DNA of 64,000 bases from JACKHA01 sp041401985 (GTDB lineage: Bacteria; Planctomycetota; Phycisphaerae; Phycisphaerales; UBA1924), in assembly GCA_041401985.1 (NCBI GenBank), contig JAWKTE010000001.1, forward strand, positions 186,001-250,000, written 5' to 3'. The notes under the pieces are model-generated. The model was not told the origin of the DNA and made no database searches. It saw only the letters and a list, made by a program, of their open reading frames with translations. Each line of letters begins with the position of its first letter. Position 1 is the stretch's first letter. The position numbers and the translations under genes were made by a program. This document shows positions 59,748 through 64,000 of the stretch, piece after piece.

Positions 59748-60815
59748 ATGCGCGTCGTCAGCCTCCTGCCCTCGGCGACCGAGACCCTCTGCGCCATCGG
59801 AGGCCGCGACCTGCTCGTCGGACGCAGCCACGAATGCGACTTCCCGGCCGACCTCGCCGGGCTCGACCTGCCCATACTCACCGCCGCCCGCACCCACGCC
59901 ACGCCCGCCGCGACTGACCAGCCAACCTCACCCTCCGCCTTGATCGACGCCCAGGTCCGCGATCTCCTCGCCCGACGCGAGCCGCTCTACACCCTCGACG
60001 CCGCGCTCCTGGCCGACCTCCATCCGGACCTGATCCTCACCCAGGACGTCTGCGAGGTCTGCTCGATCGACCTGGCGACGGTCGAGCGCATCGTCGCCGA
60101 CGCGGCACGATCGGGCCTCCCGACCCCGACCATCCTCAGCCTCAACCCGCACACCGTCGAAGACGTGCTCGACGACATGCTGCGCGTCGGCGAAGCCGTG
60201 GGCCTCAAGCCGCAGGCGTCGCGGGCCGTCGTCCGTCTCCAGGAGCGCCTCACCGCGGCCCAGTCGTTCGTCAACCCCTACGAAGAGGGGCCCATCGTCG
60301 GCTTCCTCGAATGGACCGACCCGCCCTTCATCGCCGGGCACTGGACCGTGCAGCTCATCGAGCGGGCCGGCGGCCTCCACCCGCTCAACCCCACGATCGC
60401 CCCCGACGGCTTCGGGTCCGCGGCCGGGATGCAGCAGGGCTCCCGCCGCGCCGGCAAGTCCATCGCCGTCGAACCGGAGGTCTTCGCGGCCACGCGTCCC
60501 AACTGCCTCGTCGTCGCACCCTGCGGGCTCGACCTCGAAGCCGCCTGGGACGCGACCAAGTCCATCGCCTCGCACGAGTGGTTCCAGAGCCTCCCGGCAG
60601 TCCGGGCCGGCCGCGTCGCCGTCGCCGACGGCAACCAGATGTTCAACCGCCCCGGCCCGCGCCTCGTCGACGCGTTCGAGTGGCTCGTGTCATGGCTGCA
60701 GAACCGCCCCGAACTCGCCCCGCCGGGATTCCCGGTCCGCGCGTGGCGAAACTCCGCCGCGACGCCGTCGCAGGGCGCCGATCAGCACCCCTCGGCGAAC
60801 TGCGCCAGGAAGTAG
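59748..60815 (+). CDS. BtuF-like cobalamin-binding protein, no signal peptide
   Basis: 355 residues from ATG 59748 (MRVVSLLPSATETLCAIGG). The BtuF-like periplasmic-binding fold is clear: VGRSHECDFP, DLILTQDVCEVC, PTILSLNPHTVEDVLDDM, GPIVGFLEWTDPPFIAGHW and a final PGPRLVDAFEWL. Ordinary BtuF has a signal peptide; none is seen, so this copy is probably cytoplasmic, as in a related group of uncharacterised homologues. The 3' end overlaps the convergent Gly-Cys-tailed gene by 34 bases. Confidence 0.8.
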   Translation: MRVVSLLPSATETLCAIGGRDLLVGRSHECDFPADLAGLDLPILTAARTHATPAATDQPTSPSALIDAQVRDLLARREPLYTLDAALLADLHPDLILTQDVCEVCSIDLATVERIVADAARSGLPTPTILSLNPHTVEDVLDDMLRVGEAVGLKPQASRAVVRLQERLTAAQSFVNPYEEGPIVGFLEWTDPPFIAGHWTVQLIERAGGLHPLNPTIAPDGFGSAAGMQQGSRRAGKSIAVEPEVFAATRPNCLVVAPCGLDLEAAWDATKSIASHEWFQSLPAVRAGRVAVADGNQMFNRPGPRLVDAFEWLVSWLQNRPELAPPGFPVRAWRNSAATPSQGADQHPSANCARK

Positions 60816-62071
60816 AAGAAGTCCTGATTCGTGATAAGCCCATCGGGGATGCCGTAACCCGGTGCCCCCGGGATCGCGCCCGTCGTCATGTCCGCGACGA
60901 ACCGGTTGCCCGCGGCGAACTGCGAGAGGTAGAAGAAGAAGTCCTCGTTGTTCACCACGCCGTTGGGCACGCCATACCCCGGCGTGCTCGGCACCGCGCT
61001 GGTCGTCAGGTCCGCCTCGCACAGGAAGATCCCGCCGACCTCAGACTCGATCGTCTCGAGCACCGAGTCGTTGACCATCGGCACCACGTCCAGCGCATCG
61101 ATCTGGTCGCCCGGCGAGAGCCCCATGATCGTGCCCTCGGCGAACAGCGACACGACCCCGAAACGCGACAGCAGCACGTTCGCCCCGCTCCCACCGAACA
61201 GCAGCAACGAGGGCGACCCCGGCGTCAGCGTGAAGTACACCTCGTCGTCCAGGTCGTAGTGCCCCGGCATCCCCTGGTCAAGCACCACCATCGCGTTGAT
61301 GTCGTCCTCGACCGCCAGCCCCAACTGGTTGAACTGCGCGTACAACTGCTCCGTGCCCGGCGCGTTGATGTCCGTGTCCACGAAGATGTTCGCACCGCTC
61401 GGCACCACCCCCGGCACCACCAGCGGAAGCGACGGGCTCCCCGCCGTCAGCGAGAAATAGAGCATCTGCCCCGGCGCAGGCGGGAACCCGCGGCTGGCCC
61501 CCACAACCTCGTCCCGACCCACGCCCGCCGGCACCGTCGTCTGCGGGTTCGCCGCTGGCAGCAGCCCCCACGTCCGCGGGTACTGCTGCGATTGGTTCAC
61601 CACCAGCGCGTTGTTGAACAGCCCGAGGCTCGGCCCTCCCACGATCAGCCCGTTGACCCGCTCGAACCCCTCCGTCGTCATGAAGATGTCCGCCGGGTGC
61701 TGCCGGTTGGCCGCCTGGTCCGTCACCGTGAACGGAGGCAGGAAGTCCATGAACGAGTCCGGCGGCAGCCCGATGCTCCCGTCGTCCACGCTGAACCAGA
61801 ACGGAAACTCCCCGAAGAAGTCCGTCGGCTCCAGCGCGTTCCGGGAGATCGAGTCGATCTGGTCCTGCGCCTGGGCGATCCTCATCCCCGCGCCACCACC
61901 GACGAGCACCGGCGTGCCCATCGGCGCGAAGTACACCGCGTTGCCCTGCAGCCCCGATGGACCGCCGCTCTGCACGCACAGCAACTGCGCGTGCGCCGCC
62001 GACCCGGCGACCGCACCGGCGCACGCCGCGACCCCGATCACCAGCAATCTGGACTTCACCACGCGGCCCAC
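60782..62071 (-). CDS. Secreted protein with Gly-Cys dockerin-type tail, unknown central domain
   Basis: 429 residues from GTG 62069-62071, which has GGGAGG six bases upstream; ATG frames further out lack a ribosome site. Signal peptide (ending AAHAQ), then about 330 residues with repeated SLTAGSPSLPL/TLTPGSPSLLL blocks and no recognised family, then two dockerin-like repeats (PGYGVPNGVVNNEDFFFYL and PGYGIPDGLITNQDFFYFL) ending Glu-Gly-Cys. Here both repeats are more divergent in sequence than in the 42-45 kb pair. Confidence 0.8.
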   Translation of the reverse strand: MGRVVKSRLLVIGVAACAGAVAGSAAHAQLLCVQSGGPSGLQGNAVYFAPMGTPVLVGGGAGMRIAQAQDQIDSISRNALEPTDFFGEFPFWFSVDDGSIGLPPDSFMDFLPPFTVTDQAANRQHPADIFMTTEGFERVNGLIVGGPSLGLFNNALVVNQSQQYPRTWGLLPAANPQTTVPAGVGRDEVVGASRGFPPAPGQMLYFSLTAGSPSLPLVVPGVVPSGANIFVDTDINAPGTEQLYAQFNQLGLAVEDDINAMVVLDQGMPGHYDLDDEVYFTLTPGSPSLLLFGGSGANVLLSRFGVVSLFAEGTIMGLSPGDQIDALDVVPMVNDSVLETIESEVGGIFLCEADLTTSAVPSTPGYGVPNGVVNNEDFFFYLSQFAAGNRFVADMTTGAIPGAPGYGIPDGLITNQDFFYFLAQFAEGC

Positions 62072-62156
62072 GCGGAACCTCCCATGATCCAAACACCACC
62101 AGCATCGCAGATTGCGGCCGCGATGCAAGAGCAGAGCGACGAAATGCCCCAAAACC

Positions 62157-62768
62157 TCACGGACGCCGGACGCTTTCCCGCACTTCGCGGACCTGCCGCC
62201 AGTCCTCCAGCGTCATCGCGTACCGCTCGTGCCCTTCCCAATGCCCCGCAATCTGGAGGTAGTTCGGCGAGTACCCCTCATACCGGAACCCGCACCGAAC
62301 CGCCAGAGCCCGCGACGCCCCGTTCCGCGGCATCAGGTTCGCCTCCACCCGGTGCAGCCCAAGCCCCCCGAACGCCCGCTCCAGCACCAGCCGCACGCCC
62401 TCGGCCATCAGCCCCCGCCCGCCGAACCCCTCGCCGCGCCAATACCCCATGATCGCGTTGTCGAACGGGCCGCGGCAAATCTGGTTCAGGCTCACCACAC
62501 CCACGATCCGTCCCGACTCCACCTCGCACACCAGATGCCGCTGGTTGGTCTGCGTGTCCGCCGACGACACGATCCGCTCCGCCTGGGCGTCCTCATCAAT
62601 CGCCACCGATCCCGGCGGCAGCGGGTCCCACTTCACCAGCCACTCACGGCTGGCCCGGCGCAACGCCGCGATCTCCGCCCGGTCCGCATCGACCGGGTGG
62701 CGAACGAAAACGCGGGCACCGCTCAGCAGCGGCGCCCGCGCAGGATTCACTCGGTTCGCGTCGCCCAT
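62157..62768 (-). CDS. GNAT acetyltransferase, RimJ/RimL type
   Basis: 203 residues. FVRHPVDADRAEIAALRR starts the domain; GRIVGVVSLNQI, IMGYWRGEGFGGRGLMAEGVRLVLERAF and HRVEANLMPRNGASRALAVRCGFRYEG are the RimJ/L blocks, ending NYLQIAGHWEGHERYAMTLEDW. Such enzymes acetylate ribosomal protein N-termini or small molecules. Confidence 0.85.
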   Translation of the reverse strand: MGDANRVNPARAPLLSGARVFVRHPVDADRAEIAALRRASREWLVKWDPLPPGSVAIDEDAQAERIVSSADTQTNQRHLVCEVESGRIVGVVSLNQICRGPFDNAIMGYWRGEGFGGRGLMAEGVRLVLERAFGGLGLHRVEANLMPRNGASRALAVRCGFRYEGYSPNYLQIAGHWEGHERYAMTLEDWRQVREVRESVRRP

Positions 62769-62842
62769 CGACGCCAGCGTAGCCGGGCGTCAGCCGGGCC
62801 CGTCGATCACTTCGGAGCCACGCACCCAGTTGCGGCCACGGA

Positions 62843-63535
62843 CTACTGCCGCCCCGCCTCGGCCGACAGCAGGATCTGCACCGTGTTGCCCAGCGCTCCG
62901 CTGTCGCTCCCGTCGTCGGCCGAATACGTCGTCATGCCGAAATCGCGCCGCTGGATCTCCATCTGGGCCTGGAACGCCCCGATGGCATTGCCCCGGAACT
63001 CGCCCGTGCCCAGCCACTCGAAGTACACCGTCACCGGCTTGGTCTCGCCGTGGAGCGTCAGTTCGCCCTCGACCGTGTACATGTTCTCGCCCATGTCCTC
63101 GGCGGCCGTGAACGACGTGGACTCGAACGTCGCCTGCGGGAACTGGCGGGCGTTGAAGAAGTCGCCCGAACGCAGGTGGTCGTCGCGCCCGGCGTTGCCG
63201 GTGTCCACGCTCGACATGTCCACCATGAACTCCATCCGGGCCGACTCCGGATTCTCCGGGTCGAACGCCAGCGTGCCCTGGGGCGCGTTGAACCGCCCGT
63301 AGAAGTTCGACACCCCGGCGTGCTTGATCATGAAGTGCACGCTGGAGTGCACCGGATCGACCGAGTACGACGCCAGGGCCGACGCCTTCCGCTGGGCATC
63401 GCCCTCGACGCTTGGGGCGTTCCACGCCTGGCCCGCCGCGTCGGCCGAGCGGTCCTGCTCCGCGGACATGGCGATCAGGCCGGTCCCGAGACCGACGAGC
63501 ACGGCGACGGTCCCGATCGAATACACGCGATTCAT
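62843..63535 (-). CDS. YceI family periplasmic lipid-binding-like protein
   Basis: 230 residues from ATG 63533-63535 with AAGGAG nine to ten bases upstream. N-terminal signal/anchor helix (TVAVLVGLGTGLIA), then the YceI lipocalin-like barrel: YSVDPVHSSVHFMIKHAGVSNFYGRF, DDHLRSGDFFNARQFPQATFES, GELTLHGETKPVTV and FGMTTYSADDG. YceI binds isoprenoid-like lipids. Single gene with its own leader. Confidence 0.9.
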   Translation of the reverse strand: MNRVYSIGTVAVLVGLGTGLIAMSAEQDRSADAAGQAWNAPSVEGDAQRKASALASYSVDPVHSSVHFMIKHAGVSNFYGRFNAPQGTLAFDPENPESARMEFMVDMSSVDTGNAGRDDHLRSGDFFNARQFPQATFESTSFTAAEDMGENMYTVEGELTLHGETKPVTVYFEWLGTGEFRGNAIGAFQAQMEIQRRDFGMTTYSADDGSDSGALGNTVQILLSAEAGRQ

Positions 63536-63597
63536 GATGGAGTTCTCCTTCCCCGGTTTAGGGGTATGACTGGGAATTCAACTTTGTCGGCAAGGAT

Positions 63598-63615
63598 ACC
63601 GCGACCTGTCGCGGT
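63598..63615. promoter_or_regulatory. Inverted repeat between the YceI and HhH-type genes
   Basis: ACCGCGAC and GTCGCGGT form a perfect 8-bp stem around two bases. It lies 30 bases past the stop of the leftward HhH-type gene and 63 bases upstream of the YceI start. It may be a weak terminator or an operator; there is no T-run. Confidence 0.35.
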
Positions 63616-63644
63616 CGGTTGACACGCATCGTTCCATCGAGACG

Positions 63645-64000
63645 CTACGTCCCGTGGGCCTCCGACGCCGGACGCTCATTCTGGGCGGAGTATCCCCAAA
63701 GCGCGCGATCCAGCAATCGCATCGAGAGTCCAGCGCCGTCGGCGAGCCGTCGGCACTCCAAGACATACGACCACCAGAACGCAAAGTTGATTCGAGCGTC
63801 GCCTACGCCAAGTGACCACAAGGCCCGTCGATCGAGAATGGGATAGCGATCGGCGTGGCACAGATGCAGCAAAGCACTCGCGGTCGGCCAGTCCACACCG
63901 TCCAAGAGCGTGAGTGCTTCGATCCGCAGCCGTTCGCACGGCGTGCTCAGCGCCACTCGGGACACACTCTCGATGAAATCGGCATCGTTCCGCCGACGCC
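63645..64000 (-). CDS. Partial HhH/DNA-glycosylase-like protein (N-terminus outside window)
   Basis: The frame is open to the right edge and 118 residues are visible. LTLLDGVDWPTASALLHLCHADRYPILDRRALWSLG resembles the helix-hairpin-helix segment of base-excision glycosylase relatives (a GVxxPTASAxLxxxxxxxYPxxDxRA pattern). The C-terminus ends RPASEAHGT. Activity cannot be judged from this part. Confidence 0.55.
   Translation of the reverse strand, partial: RRRNDADFIESVSRVALSTPCERLRIEALTLLDGVDWPTASALLHLCHADRYPILDRRALWSLGVGDARINFAFWWSYVLECRRLADGAGLSMRLLDRALWGYSAQNERPASEAHGT

Noticed and set aside
54870..60815. A 1981-codon open frame on the plus strand, and similar long antisense frames at 5666-9268, 16464-19301 and 36308-39499
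   Set aside because: They lie opposite well-supported genes, are rich in Arg/Pro/His, lack domains and follow from GC-rich third codon positions.

Overview
The window is high-GC DNA that reads as a planctomycete of the order Phycisphaerales. The strongest pointer is four secreted proteins (ending at 12680, and at 41919, 44671 and 60782 on the minus strand) that carry a paired dockerin-like C-terminal module and stop exactly after Gly-Cys, a hallmark of that group. An alternative complex III operon, a small histone H1-like protein and a VPAP/PEP-CTERM-like tail fit the same assignment. There is no phage, plasmid, CRISPR array, insertion sequence or rRNA. The DNA looks chromosomal and mostly vertically inherited.

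Layout. 1-10.1 kb (minus) is a respiratory operon: actA-actB-actC-actD-actE-actF, then a small membrane protein and a SCO copper chaperone that runs off the left edge. Heme A synthase (ctaA) diverges from it, followed by a cupredoxin-like protein with the Gly-Cys tail. 12.8 kb holds a tRNA-Leu(UAG). 13.1-20.4 kb (plus) is a tight cluster: lysine 2,3-aminomutase, a YkgJ-like cysteine protein, two ATP-grasp ligases, a single polypeptide fusing an acetyltransferase to an HDAC-type deacetylase, a second acetyltransferase and a Pmp3/YqaE stress peptide. I regard this as the most interesting system in the window, perhaps making and un-making an acetylated beta-lysine conjugate. 20.5-36 kb is mixed housekeeping and unknowns: queG, a TIM-barrel epimerase, xerD-like, a UvrC-like protein, a FabZ-like hotdog protein, histone H1-like, HDOD, PAC2, a trypsin-like protease with a frameshift, cstA and a TolC-type lipoprotein. 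36.6-45.6 kb has a GH35 beta-galactosidase, an HD phosphohydrolase, rmuC and two Gly-Cys-tailed repeat proteins that share almost identical DNA tails. 45.8-49.8 kb has ribH-nusB-ftsY, STAS-purN and a Fur-family regulator. 49.8-54.9 kb has tsaE, an NtrB/NtrC-like pair and a methyltransferase. 54.9-59.4 kb has gspE and gspD. 59.7-64 kb has a BtuF-like protein, another Gly-Cys-tailed protein, a GNAT, YceI and a partial HhH-type protein.

Two window-wide patterns stand out. First, many intergenic gaps hold word-like short repeats, several of them arranged as 100-160 bp imperfect palindromes; at least five families are visible, and one copy sits inside the start of actE. Second, at least seven single-base frameshifts crowd into 47.57-48.97 kb (ftsY, purN, STAS gene) with one more at 30.87 kb. 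In an essential gene such as ftsY this is better explained by sequence error than by decay.

Long open frames antisense to nearly every gene are a by-product of GC-rich third codon positions and were left out.
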